A stretch of DNA of 64,000 bases from Zantedeschia hybrid cultivar (lineage: Eukaryota; Streptophyta; Magnoliopsida; Alismatales; Araceae). This document shows positions 1-10,765 of this stretch, in pieces. The translations under genes and the position numbers were made by a program. How positions within the stretch are numbered: the stretch's first letter is position 1; each line of letters begins with the position of its first letter. The notes beneath the pieces were generated by a model. The model was not told where the DNA came from and ran no database searches. It saw nothing but the letters and a program-made list of their open reading frames with translations. The stretch spans positions 29,985,614-30,049,613 of the forward strand of contig JARZZO010000008.1 in the NCBI GenBank assembly GCA_030544215.1. The letters are read 5' to 3'.

Positions 1-492
1 GATACTGCTATCAGAAGAGACTGATGAAGGGAGCCAGATGACCCCTATGAAGCTGGCTACACCATAGATCTGCTCTGGAGGGGGACATATCCTTCTCATG
101 TTTTCATGCTTCACACCTTGTTTCGCACATTACTCCTGACCCCGACTTGGTCGCGGGTCATTATTGAAGACATTCCACGGGCCTCGCCCATTATGATTAC
201 TCTGTCCCCACGGGACCTCATTCCACCACCTCCTCTCGATCTAGAGAGGATGTATGATTTAATCTGGGACATACTGCTGTATGATCCCCCTAATCCTTTG
301 GCCTTGGTGCCACTTCCTCCATCTAATTCTCCCTCTATTCATATTCATTCATGTTTTATGCTTAACTCCTCTACTGTACAAAAAAAAACGCAAATTTGGC
401 AACAAATTCTTCCCAGATCCTCATTGAGGAAACCTCTTACTTGTCCGATCACACCCCATTGCGCGGGTCTTTCGGTCAAGATTCTCTCCTAG
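1..492 (+). pseudogene. C-terminal end of gag-protease ORF, Tat copy A
   Basis: This matches the last about 160 codons of the gag-protease-G-patch ORF of copy B, a linker without a recognised domain. A one-base loss near position 34 (GAAGGGAGCC against GAAGGGGAGCC in B) breaks the frame. From 106 on it is open, ending at 490-492. Codons CAA AAA AAA at 379-387 form the conserved A-run where pol overlaps in the -1 frame. The protein ends in the same residues as in B, so the terminus is real. Confidence 0.7.
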
Positions 493-3400
493 ATCTACTA
501 TGCCCCTCCCTTGGGAGGATTCTCCTGTATTTCCATTTGTATCCCAGGATTTTCATTCTGCTTCATCTTCATTAGGTTATAATAGGGAGTTTAGTGAAGT
601 TAGGCAGTCTAGTTCTAGGCAGGCTAGTCAAGTTAGGAAATCTAAGAAGTCTAAGGGTAGGCGAATTCCAGATAGATACCTCCAGGACTTAGCTGATAGA
701 TGCTTTTCTTGCTCTTTAATCCCTCAGTTATTAGAAAATTCAATTCAGATGCCAGAAGATTGTATAGACGATGAGTCAGTCAATGATGGGTATGGGGTGT
801 ATAAGTTAGTACATGAGAAAGACCCCATTGTTGAAGATAAGGAAGATGACGAGGACGCGGCTGAGACATATGCCAGTGGAGTGAAGAGATTCAATGAACC
901 CTCAGCTGCCGTAGAAGAGCCCACCAAAGAAATCAATTTAGGGACTGAAGACGAACCTAAGGTTGTCCTCGTCAGCAAAAATCTTTCTACACAGGATGAG
1001 AAGGCAATAGTACAAGTACTTAAGGACTATAAGGACACTTTCGCTTGGAGTTATGAAGATATGCCGGGGTTAGACTCATCTTTAGTTGAACACAGGTTGA
1101 CATTAAAGGATGGAGCTAGCCCGGTCAAGCAGAAATTAAGGCGATTCCACCACAAATGGCTCTAAAGATGAAGGAAGAGATCGACAAATTACATAAAGCC
1201 AAATTCATTAGAGTTGTCCTTTATCCACAATGGGTGGCCAACATAGTCCCGGTTATGAAGAAGGACGGGAATGTCAGAATTTGCATTGACTTCCACGATC
1301 TGAACCAGGCGTGTCCTAAAGATGATTTTCCATTGCCTCATATCGACGTACTCATTGGTAGCACTGCTGGCTATGAGACTTTATCATTTATGGATGGGTT
1401 TTCAGGGTATAATCAGATTAAACTGGCAGAAGAAGATCAAGAGAAGACGTCATTCACTACACCTTGGGGAACATACTACTATGTCGTCATGCCATTTGGA
1501 TTAAAGAATGCTGGAGCCACTTATCAGAGGGCTATGATGGCAATATTTCATGACATGATGCACATAGATCTGGAAGTGTATGTGGATGATTTATTGGTTA
1601 AATTTAAGACAAAGGCTGAGCATACCAAAGTTTTGGCAAGGGTATTAGAGAGATCGAGAGAGTATCAGTTAAAGATGAACCCCAAGAAATGTGTATTCGG
1701 GGTATCTTCAGGGAAATTACTTGGATTCATCGTCAGCAAACGGGGAATTGAGATCGATCCAACAAGGCGAACGCTATCAGAGAAATGCCACCTCCCAAAA
1801 ACTTGAAAGAGTTGAGAGGATTAATTGGGAGGTTGCAATTTATTCGCCATTTTGTCTCCCAGCAAGCACAAAGGTGTAAGCCGTTCTACGAGCTTACCAA
1901 GCCGGGAGTCAAATTCGATTGGGACGATAAGTGTCAGGAGGCATTTGATGGGTTAAAGAACTATTTAGCAAGTCCTCCTGTTTTGAGACCACCATCTCCA
2001 AGCAAACCATTAATACTTTATATTTCTGTCCTGGATGATGCAGTGGGGGTTGTCCTAGCACAAGAGGATAAAGAAGGAAAGGAGAGGGCGGCCTACTATC
2101 TCTCTAAACTTCTCAACCCCGCTGAACAGAGATATACAGTGATGGAGAAAACATGTGCAGCATTGGTCTGGGTTGCTCAGAAATTGAAGCATTATTTTCT
2201 GGCCCATGAAATCCATCTCATCGCTAGAATGAATCCGATCAAATTCCTTCTGGAGAAATCTGTTCTTACTGATAGGTTAGCGCGATGGCAAAGCTTTCTA
2301 TCTCAATTCGATATCATTTACATTCAGCAGAAAGCGATCAAGGGCTATGCCATAGCGGAACATCTCGCCCATCATCCCTTTCCTCGATTTGATCCAGTGC
2401 GATCAGAGTTTCCGGATGAAGAACTAATGTCCATAAATCAAATCAGAGATGATATGTGGACTCTGGATTTTGACGGAGCTCTGAATTCTCATAGAAAGGG
2501 GATCGGTATCGTTCTGTTATCATCTGAAGGTGTCACCATTCCACAAGCCTTTCAGCTTGACTTTCCAGTCACTAACAATATAGCTGAATACGAGGCACTC
2601 CTTGCTGGCCTCGAGGCTGCTCATTTCCATGGTGCTACCAAACTCAAGATTGTGGGTGATAGCCAACTGATTCTTCGCCAAGTGCTAACCAAGTATCGAA
2701 CTCTTGATCCCAAACTCAAGCCTTATCAAGAACTTACTTCTGCTTATTCAAAGCTTTTCAAGAAATTGATCTTTGTCCATGTCCCTAGGAATCAGAGCAT
2801 CTTAGCTGACGCTCTAGCTTCATTGGCATCTTCTCTTGATTTTCCAATCAGCAGGCAATCCGAATCAATCATAGTTCATAGGCGTCTTTCACCCGCCGTG
2901 AAAGATCCTTCATTTCTTAGAACTAAGGAGAAACTGTTGAAGAAAGTCAGAGATGGAAGTATTGTAGAAAAGAGAGAAATCATGTTGATGGAGCTGTTAG
3001 AAGAGATAGACGATGAACAGAAGCCATGGTACTATGAAATCGCCAAATATTGTGAAGATCAATCATATCCTAAGGAAGCTACAACTGAGGAGAAAAGAGC
3101 TATTAGGAGAGTTGCTCAACGATACACCCTAGTTGGGGGAGCACTGTACAAGAGAGGTTTTGATGGAGTTCTTCTAAGATGTCTAGACGAAGATGAGCTT
3201 TGGAAGGTTATGGAAGGAGCTCATAGTGGAGTTTGTGGTGGCCATGTCAATGGACAGATGCTAGTAAAGAAGATCCTCAGACAAGGATTTTATTGGCCAA
3301 CCATGGAAGAAGACTGTGTAGGATATGTCCGTAGGTGTGCTAAGTGCCAACTTCACGCCGACAAAATTCATTCTCCTGCATCTTCACTCCATCCTGTTTC

Positions 3401-4286
3401 TTCTCCATGGCCTTTCTCCATGTGGGCTTTCGATATCATTGGACCCCTTGGTAATCCAGATTCCGACATTAAGCAAAAGTCTTTCATCCTCACGGCAACG
3501 GAATACTTCACCAAGTGGGCGGAAGCTGAAGCATACACGGAAGTCAAAGCATCAACCGTCTGCAAGTTCATCATGAAGAACATCATCACCCGATTTGGAA
3601 TTCCAAGTACCATCGTCACTGACAACGGACCGCAGTTCATGTCACAAGAATTGAAAGATCTCTGCAACAGGTATAGAATTTCATTGCATCATTCGTCTCC
3701 TTATTATCCGCAAGGCAATGGCCAAGCAGAGGCAACTAATAAGACTTTGATAAAAATCATCAAAAAGACATGCAAATCTAACAAATTCTTAGACTGGCCA
3801 GAAAAATTGGTTAAGGCTCTATGGGCCTACCGAACTTTAATCCGCACGCCCACTGGGCAAACTCCTTATTCCTTAACATTTGGAATGGAGGCGGTAGTTC
3901 CATACGAGATCCTTATACCGTCATTAAGAGTACAATTAAACAAGGAATTCTCCATTGATGAACACCGTTCAGCACTCCTTGCTCAATTGGAACTCTTAGA
4001 CGAGAGAAGATGGTCAGCTGCTAATCATGCAAGAGTTTATCAAAATAGACTAGCACGTTTTTATGAAAAGAAAATCATTGAACGTAAGTTCAAAGTCGGT
4101 GAAATGGTCGTCAAAAGGATTTTTGTAAAACCTGGTGGTTCGCGTTCTAAGCTCCAACCCAACTGGGAAGGACCTTATATTGTATCGCACGCTTTTCCTA
4201 GTAACGCTTATCGTCTTGTCAATGCAGAAGGAGAAGAGCTAACTCATCCCTGGAATGGTTTACATCTTAAGAAATACGACTCTTAG
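384..4286 (+). pseudogene. pol: pol polyprotein, Tat copy A (RT, RH, aRH, integrase)
   Basis: Replication polyprotein. Reverse transcriptase spans about 1156-1800 with YVDD at 1579-1590. The first RNase H (about 1960-2400) has Ser where the Ty3-type TDAS Asp is expected. A second, archaeal-type RNase H follows (about 2452-2860: DFDGA, EYEALLAGL, GDSQ, ADALASLA). Integrase has an HHCC finger (about 3216-3350) and a D-D-35-E core (Asp 3432, Asp 3621, Glu 3729), then a C-terminal domain up to the stop at 4284-4286. From 1785 to 4286 it is one intact 833-codon frame. Compared with B the frame is broken by three one-base losses: near 511 (C/T run), near 1150 (CACCCA to CACCA) and near 1761 (ATCCC to ATCC). 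Apart from these it is better preserved than B. The double RNase H marks the Tat lineage (established for that clade). Confidence 0.9.
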
Positions 4287-4965
4287 GTTAAAGAGTCGAT
4301 CAGCATGGTACAAAGACCAGTGGAATCAGAAAATTTAGAGATGCCAAGTCCTAAGGAATACCAAAAGCTTGACTGAAAGTATAAAGTACAAATCATTCGT
4401 TTTAAAGCAAAATTCTGTTTTTTTTACACTCGGCCCATGATGTCGGAACGAAACTTAGAATAGACTACCAAGAATACCTGCCATCTTAGTAGGAGGCCGT
4501 CATAAAAAAAATGGGGGAGATCCGTCCCAAAGAAAAGAAAAGAAAAGCAAAAGCAAAAGGCAAAATCAAAAGGCCATTACACTACAAACGTTACATCAAC
4601 GCCATGAAATGAAATAAAAGGGAACGCAAGGTCGATAAATACCCCGGAAAGAAAATGACCGAACCCCAACGGATATTAGGGTAGGAAAGGGACATCTTTT
4701 TAGGTCTCCGGAACCTTCTTATGGGCTTTCTAAACCTATTCTTCCTTTCTTTCTAAAGAGGCGTACTCCAAACTTAAGGAATGGCCTAGATTGACTGAAG
4801 GACAAATCATCAAATAGGACCACGAATGGAAACACAAGTTCAAGCACAATGAGTTTAAGTTAAATTATTAAAGAACAATTTGGGAATTAAGTTAATAAAT
4901 GAATATGATCTTTTGATCTGGGTACCATGCTGGTCTTTTAGTTCACATCAAGTTTCAAAAATCCA
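4287..4965. other. non-coding spacer downstream of pol, Tat copy A
   Basis: No coding signal on either strand. The matching B segment is 53546-54310, so it is an inherited part of the element. It holds purine-rich stretches (for example 4531-4570) and lies between convergent units: pol ends upstream and antisense aORF2 ends downstream. Confidence 0.7.
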
Positions 4966-5190
4966 AAAAAAAATACATATGTCAAAATTCAAAAAAATAC
5001 ATATGTCAAAATCCAAAAAAATACATATGTCAAAAATCCAAAAAAATACATATGTCAAAAATAAAACAAATACATATGCCAAAATCAAAAAAATATATAT
5101 ATCCAAAAAAAAAAGCATATATTTCAAAACCCAAACAAAAATGAATATTTCAAAACAACAAAAAAATATTTCAATTAGCATTTGCTTATT
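4966..5190. repeat. AT-rich minisatellite, about 18-22 bp unit
   Basis: Imperfect tandem units of the form AAAAAAATACATATGTCAAA, best preserved at 4966-5100 and decaying towards 5190. A shorter, more degenerate version is at 54311-54490 in copy B. It gives a lysine-rich spurious frame. It sits between the convergent 3' ends of pol and aORF2. A minus-strand AATAAA (TTTATT on +, 5213-5218) lies beside it and could serve aORF2. Confidence 0.85.
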
Positions 5191-5513
5191 GCATCTAGTA
5201 TGGTTCATTCCTTTTATTTTCAGTGAGTATCTGTCTACTTGCATGTTGCATTTTGCTTATGTTTGATTATTCTTCTTACTTTTGTTAATAAAGGCTATGC
5301 CCCTTGACCCTTCATTTAAGGAAAAGATTGATTGACCATTCATTTGGTCAGGCAAGAGGCTAAGCCTAAATAGATGCTTAACCTGTTTGTTAAGTGATGT
5401 ACAGGGTGCAAGACAAACACATAGAACGCAAGATTGGAGGCCAAAAGTTTCATGTATATCATCAAAAGGTGTTTTGTTCATGATACACAAAAGAAAGAAA
5501 AATACATAAGCCC

Positions 5514-8349
5514 TCAAGGCTGACTCTCTCCTGCACCCTCATCCATCTGGCTCTGAGCCTCGTCCTGGGCGTCTGGCGGTGGAGCTCTAGGCGGCGGCGG
5601 ACCCATGACACTCGGACCAGCTTGACCGGAAGAAATAGCCACGCTGGTTGTGAAAGCGCTCGCCTGCCCGCGCTCCTAAGCACGCTGTCGAGCACGCCTG
5701 TATCTCTCCTCCACGCTCCGGCGCTCGTGCTCAGCAATACCCAACTGAACTTGAAGGGAGGCCATCTCCGAGTCCATCTTTTGTCGCTCCAGCCACTCCC
5801 TCTCTCTCTCCTCGGTGATGAACTCCAGTCGGGACTGGAGGCGTGAGAACTCACGAGGAAGATCTACGGTGGAGAGGCGAGCCACCTGCTCCTCAAGATC
5901 GCGAACCCGGGCCGCATCTGTTTCAGCCCTCTGAAGGGCTTCCTGAAGCTCAGCAACCTGTAGGAGAAGTTATTGTCAGTCCAAGGCAATCAAGTAATCA
6001 AAATCAGGTTCAAAAGTCAAAGGGAAAGAACTTACCCGAGCAGCGCGATCCTCCTCTGCAAGGGAAGCTCGGTGGATGGCGGAGGCAAGCTGGCTCTGGA
6101 GGTCAGCCAGAGCAGCCTCATGGGCGGCAGAGGAAGAAGACGATGATGCTCCATATGTAGGGAGAGCCTCCTGGGTGTAGACGGCTCGCTGCCCCAAAAG
6201 ACAACCGTCAGTGGTTAATTGTCAAAACAATTAATTAATCAAAACATTCATTCATAAACATGCATACATACCAGATCAAACAGCTCCTTCTGGACCTGCT
6301 CCAGCTGGGCCTCCGCGTCATGTAGGCGGGCCCGGAGGTCGATGATGACCGCATCGCGCGCATCCTGCATATCACACATATATACATTCATTCACAAATA
6401 TAAATCAAGATAATAATAAAATTAAAGACGCATAAAAGCATACTTACATCGAGCGGTCGGAGGAGTCGCAGCTGATCGGCGTAGTGGGCCCGGTACTGCT
6501 GGAGGTAGGCCTCGCTACTCTCCGCACGGGACTCCACCCGAACGCCTCGGCGGTGCCAGTCCTCGTACTGCTCCGGGAACTTGGCACGCCAGTCAGTGAG
6601 GGCTTGTTTGCCCCTCATGCTCCTCCCGACGCCCTCCGGGACCTCCTCATCGATCCACTCCTGGTGGAGGCCCAGCGTCCTCATCACGAGCCGCAGACGG
6701 AGGGGCTTGATCTCGTTCAGGCAGTGCAGCCACATCTGCCTGCCGAACCGCCTCCGGCCAGCCGTCACCCACGGCTGACCCTCCTCGCCCATGCCCAAGT
6801 ACGGGCGCCAGATCACCTGCATATAAGTTAGATACATTCATATACATAACTTGCATTTAATGAATAACAGATTGCATTTAATAAAATTGAACAAGTTAAA
6901 AAGGCTCACCAGCAACTCGGGATAGTCGAGGAATTGACGGCGGAGGGCCATCAACTGGTGGTGCTGTGGCGCTGTGTCCACAATTGGCTGCCAATGGCAG
7001 GCCAATGGGACAGCGCCCGGTCGTGCAATCCTCGCTCTGCCGAGCGGGAAGTAATGGTAGCTCCATACCTGCATACATGGACATATAGATTAGTAAAGCA
7101 TCATATTACATCGCATTGTATAAACAAATAATGAAATAACTTAATACCTGTAGAAACGGCGAGAAGCCGCTGACGGTAGTCTCATGGTCCGGCGTGACCG
7201 TGGACAAATCTGCAAAGAGGTGGGCCAGAAGGGCCGCACCCCAGGCATACTCCCCTAGACTCTCTAAGTCATCTAATAAATACAAGAACCTACAATGGAT
7301 ATGGTCACTCTTTGTACCGAAGAGTAACCGACCAAAGAAGAAAACTAAAAAGACTCTGAGCTGCCTATCTATCTCCTCTCCCTGACTAGGGTCGCTACAA
7401 TATACGGCGGAGGAAGACTCAGCTAACCTATCTCTGAACTCCTCCCGGGTCTCATCTGATCGACGCCGGAGCTCATCCAGTCCTAAGGCGGCCTCTACCT
7501 CCACCTTAGGGACCATCCTAGACTCTCTGCCTAGGATGGACACCTCTATACCTAATAATGCCTCTGCCAATCCCTGGTAGTTGGGGTAAGTCACCCCACT
7601 TACCGGTCGGCTCTCTACCCTGAGGCCAGTAATCCTGGCCATATCCTCTAGGGTGGGGACCATATGTCCCCACGGCATTAGGAAAGCCCGGCTTTCCGCA
7701 TGCCACCTCTCCCGCAGCACCTGCAGGAGGACTAGATCGAGCCAAAACGGCTCGATGTCTAAGACCTCGCCGAACCCCATCCGGCGCAGGCGCGCCTTCT
7801 GGAAGTCCGGGAGTCCCCGGTACGCTCCTATCACCAGGTCCCAGCTGATCCTGGACCTCATCACCCCCTGCAGATAAAGAACAAAGAACTAGGGTCAGTA
7901 ATAATAAAAAAGAGTTCTGGTTTAAAAAGCATCAACACACCTGGACGTCTTTTGAAAAGCGTCCACATGTCCTGACGCAAATTAAACTTATTTTCTGTCT
8001 AATTAAAATGGGAATTTAGCCTTGAAAGGCGTCGGCCCAAGGTGACGCCTTTTGAATGGCATCACCTGGTCTGGATGCTTTTCAAGACCGGATTCCGGGT
8101 TCTTGAAGAACCCCGTTTTTCCCTCCTTTTCATCACTTCATTCATTCACAGAAGACTCACCGTGTGGAGGTAGCCCTCCTCTTCTTCTTCTATGGCTATT
8201 GGCGCTGGAGGGGCTTCCTCCTCCTCCAAAAATGTCGCCGCCTCGGCGAGTGCGGCCGGCACTTCCTCGGGGGCTTCTTCCATGGGAGCCGCCGTCCGCC
8301 GCCTCTTGGCTAGGGCCTTAGTTTTGCGGGAGCCTTCACCACGTTCCAT
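5514..8349 (-). CDS. aORF2: antisense seven-exon PMD and coiled-coil gene, Tat copy A
   Basis: Gene on the strand opposite to pol. Exons by position: 8161-8349, 7148-7867, 6910-7068, 6448-6816, 6272-6364, 6036-6188, 5514-5957. All six introns (293, 79, 93, 83, 83, 78 nt) have GT-AG ends and are phase 0, giving 708 codons. Exon 1 (residues 1-63) is charged. Exon 2 carries a plant mobile domain, with the signature ERWHAES..F...GH..PTLED..RITGL at about residues 115-146. Exons 5-7 form a heptad-rich coiled coil (EAQLEQVQKEL, RLQSRLEFITEERERE), and the last about 50 residues are proline-rich (GPPPPRAPPP). The frame is open except for one CAG-to-TAG stop at 5676-5678 (codon about 655), a C-to-T change. 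Without splicing, stops occur in the introns, so splicing is required. PMDs are known in MAIN/MAIL-type host proteins and in transposons. The role here is unknown; nuclear action is only an inference. Confidence 0.85.
7954..8084. repeat. dyad-motif cluster in intron 1 of aORF2, copy A
   Basis: Three copies of the element-wide dyad (7954-7984, 8024-8054, 8054-8084). The middle copy has perfectly complementary arms, AAAGGCGTC and GACGCCTTT. Copy B has four at 57252-57412. A separate perfect palindrome, GGGTTCTT-G-AAGAACCC, follows at about 8098-8114. Confidence 0.85.
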
Positions 8350-9199
8350 GACCTTGGAAGAGGGAGTTTTGAGGAAGAAAAGGACGAGATGGCCGGAGTG
8401 GTCGCCGGAGAGCTCGAAGAGAGAGAAAGCAAGGGAGAAAGTGAGGAAGAAAAGGGGCCTTCGGGGGTCTGTAAACGAAAAGTTAAAAGGCGTCGACTCA
8501 GGTAGACGCGTTTTAGGGCGCACAAGTTGAGGCGGTAAGGCCAACTGTTTGAAATTGAGTGAAAGGCGTCCACTTGGGCTGACGCGTTTCAAGCTAACGC
8601 CAATTCTGGTCATAACCGTACGGAGCACGATGATGAAAGGCGTCTGTATATACAGACACGTTTTAAGAGATTAATCACGGAATTAATGGCAGAGTCTTGG
8701 AAAAAGTAGGAGAGAGAGAATTGAAAAGCGTCTGCTATAGTAGACACATTTTAAGCTTAAATTAGGATTTTTGAGGATTAAACTGAATTTCTGAAAAAAT
8801 GAATTTATGATTTACAGGCGTCTGGTCTGATAACGCAATTTAAGCTTAAATTGGGATTTTAAGGAACAGGCGTCTGGTACAATAGACGCATTTTAAGGTT
8901 AAATTAGGATTTTTGAGGATTAAATTGAATTTCTGGAAAATGAATTATGGTTGAAAGGTGTCTTTCTGAGTGGACGCGTTTTTCATTAACAGAACCCGAA
9001 CTATCATATTTTCAGGAAAAATCCAATTTTTACTAAAGGAAAAATCATGAACACATCACAGGAAGTTAAGGATTTCAAGGCGTGAAAAATAATTCTTTAT
9101 TCAATGAAATCTTTTATTACATCAAAAAAAAAGAAAAAGAAAAGAAGAGGACACTTAAGGAAGAATTTCATGAAGACCTTGGAGGTATGGAAATTTCAA
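8350..9199. promoter_or_regulatory. putative aORF2 promoter region with seven dyad motifs, copy A
   Basis: No coding signal beyond frames shadowing aORF2 exon 1. Seven copies of the dyad AAAGGCGTC-loop-GACGCGTTTTA lie at about 8484, 8561, 8634, 8723, 8814, 8865 and 8952. Some extend their stem through the loop: at 8634 the centre GTCTGTATATACAGAC is a perfect palindrome. The cluster ends where the 3' end of aORF1 begins, so it separates two head-to-tail antisense genes and lies directly 5' of aORF2. A promoter role is inferred from position only. Confidence 0.55.
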
Positions 9200-9868
9200 T
9201 CATCTATCTTTATCTTTAGAAGATTTTACACGATAACTGAAGCCAAGGTTCCACAAAGTGGTGATGAGTTCTGTGGCTTCATAGTCTTCATCGGATTCCA
9301 AGGTACGTCTCTTGATTGGGGATGTGAAGGAGAACTCGGGGAACTCATGACGGTTCAAGCTAAGTTGAGTAAGGCACCGATGAGGGTTGTATAATACGAA
9401 CTCAGTGGCTCCAATCAACTTGAGATCCGCTCCCGCTGCACGGCGCACCCTAATAGGCTTTCCAACAAGAGCGAGTGGAGAAGAGTCAAATATGTTAGAT
9501 GTCATGCACCTCAGATACTCCCTCTAGTCGGCTCGGGTCTTGAGCTTTGGGACTTTATTGACCATGTGCTCGTTGAACTTTACAATGTTGGCAATACAGT
9601 GGATCGGACTATTCATGTAAATTTGAGACAGTCTTAGAGGCATCCTCTTGCAGTACTCGAATTTGAAGTGAAGTTCAACCCACAGAGCAAAGAGTAACAT
9701 GCACCCGTAGGGAGGACGACCCACAGATGCCGCAGAAAGCCCGCTGTAAAGGTAGGCCAAGAGCGCAGTACTAATAGATTTACCTTCAAAGATCGCGCAG
9801 ATAGCACTGACCTGATCATCTTCCAAGATGTTGTCTTGCGCAGGGAAGAATAGAGCACCAGCAAGGCA
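9200..9868 (-). pseudogene. aORF1: antisense PMD-type gene, 5'-truncated, Tat copy A
   Basis: Minus-strand frame from the deletion junction at about 9869 down to the stop at 9200-9202. It keeps the C-terminal half seen in B (58412-59374) plus a tail B has lost, including an RTLESDEDYEATELI segment. One in-frame stop (9524-9526) replaces Trp of B. The N-terminal exon and the WW...T.TF PMD signature are missing because about 1.1 kb present in B (58899 to about 60005) is deleted here. Function unknown; see the B copy for the domain. Confidence 0.75.
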
Positions 9869-9869
9869 T

Positions 9870-10765
9870 GAATTTATGAAGTCCTGACCGTGGCTAAAAA
9901 GTCGGTTATCTCTACCCTTGTATTATTTCATGTAAATCATTTGCATTACTATATATTAAATATTTATTAGACTATATCAAGGACCTTGTGATTTTGATGA
10001 AACTGGAATTTGAGTTTCCCTTTAACAAAAACGGTGATAATTCCAGAGAATTCTTAATCGCATGGATAGGCCGTTGGACTGTTAATTAGTGAGGATGATG
10101 GTTCCACTTTTGTGAAACGGTGCGTGGATAAACAAGCTTCGGCTTAGCATTGAATTACAAGAATTGGTATCTTGACTCATTAATGACAATTTAACAATAT
10201 TATCCTTGATTAATTTATATTTTATTTGACTTTATATTTTCTTTTAGCCCAGCATGCATCATGTAGGACTTTGAAATCATTGTGGTAAGGATTAATTACT
10301 GATTAAGTTTCAGACCATTGATCAAATAATTCCAACATGATATGAAATATTCCATTCTGAATTGAGTATCTTGATTATCTTTGAGACTCGCTTAAAGATA
10401 TCCTTGGAATTCTATCCTTTCTTGGACTCTTTATCCAATATTTCTTGTTTTCTTTTAAGATCCACCATGGCTGCAGCACGTCCACATTGGCTGGCAAATG
10501 CTCCCCATGATGAAACCTGCAGTGTCTATGACCTGGGGTACTTCCCACTCCGAGGAGGTTGATCGACCTTATTTTATTTCCTTGTCTACTTCATCCAGAC
10601 AGGATTGATTCCATTGATCTCCTTGAACTATCTTTATCGATGATTTTGAGAAAAATTCCAATCATGTGATATTAAGAGTGTGTCTCATCACACCTTGACA
10701 TCACCTTTTCAGTACATTCCATTTCATTTCACTCCCTTGCAAAGACGATGCCAAGGTGAGGCAAC
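9870..10765. other. non-coding 3' stretch before the 3' LTR, copy A
   Basis: Matches B 60020-60899. It ends in the purine-rich tract AAGGTGAGGCAAC directly before the LTR, the expected place for the polypurine tract that primes plus-strand DNA. A sense-strand mini-frame of 31 codons with an ACCATGG start context lies at 10467-10562 and is kept in B at 60601-60696. Confidence 0.6.

Noticed and set aside
4880..5266. Lysine-rich 128-codon frame and its antisense partner
   Set aside because: It is a translation of the AT minisatellite; the array length and phase differ in copy B.
6484..6831. Sense-strand frames over aORF2 exon 4 (also 55803-56150)
   Set aside because: Shadow of the GC-rich exon on the other strand; exon borders, phase and PMD similarity all support the minus strand.
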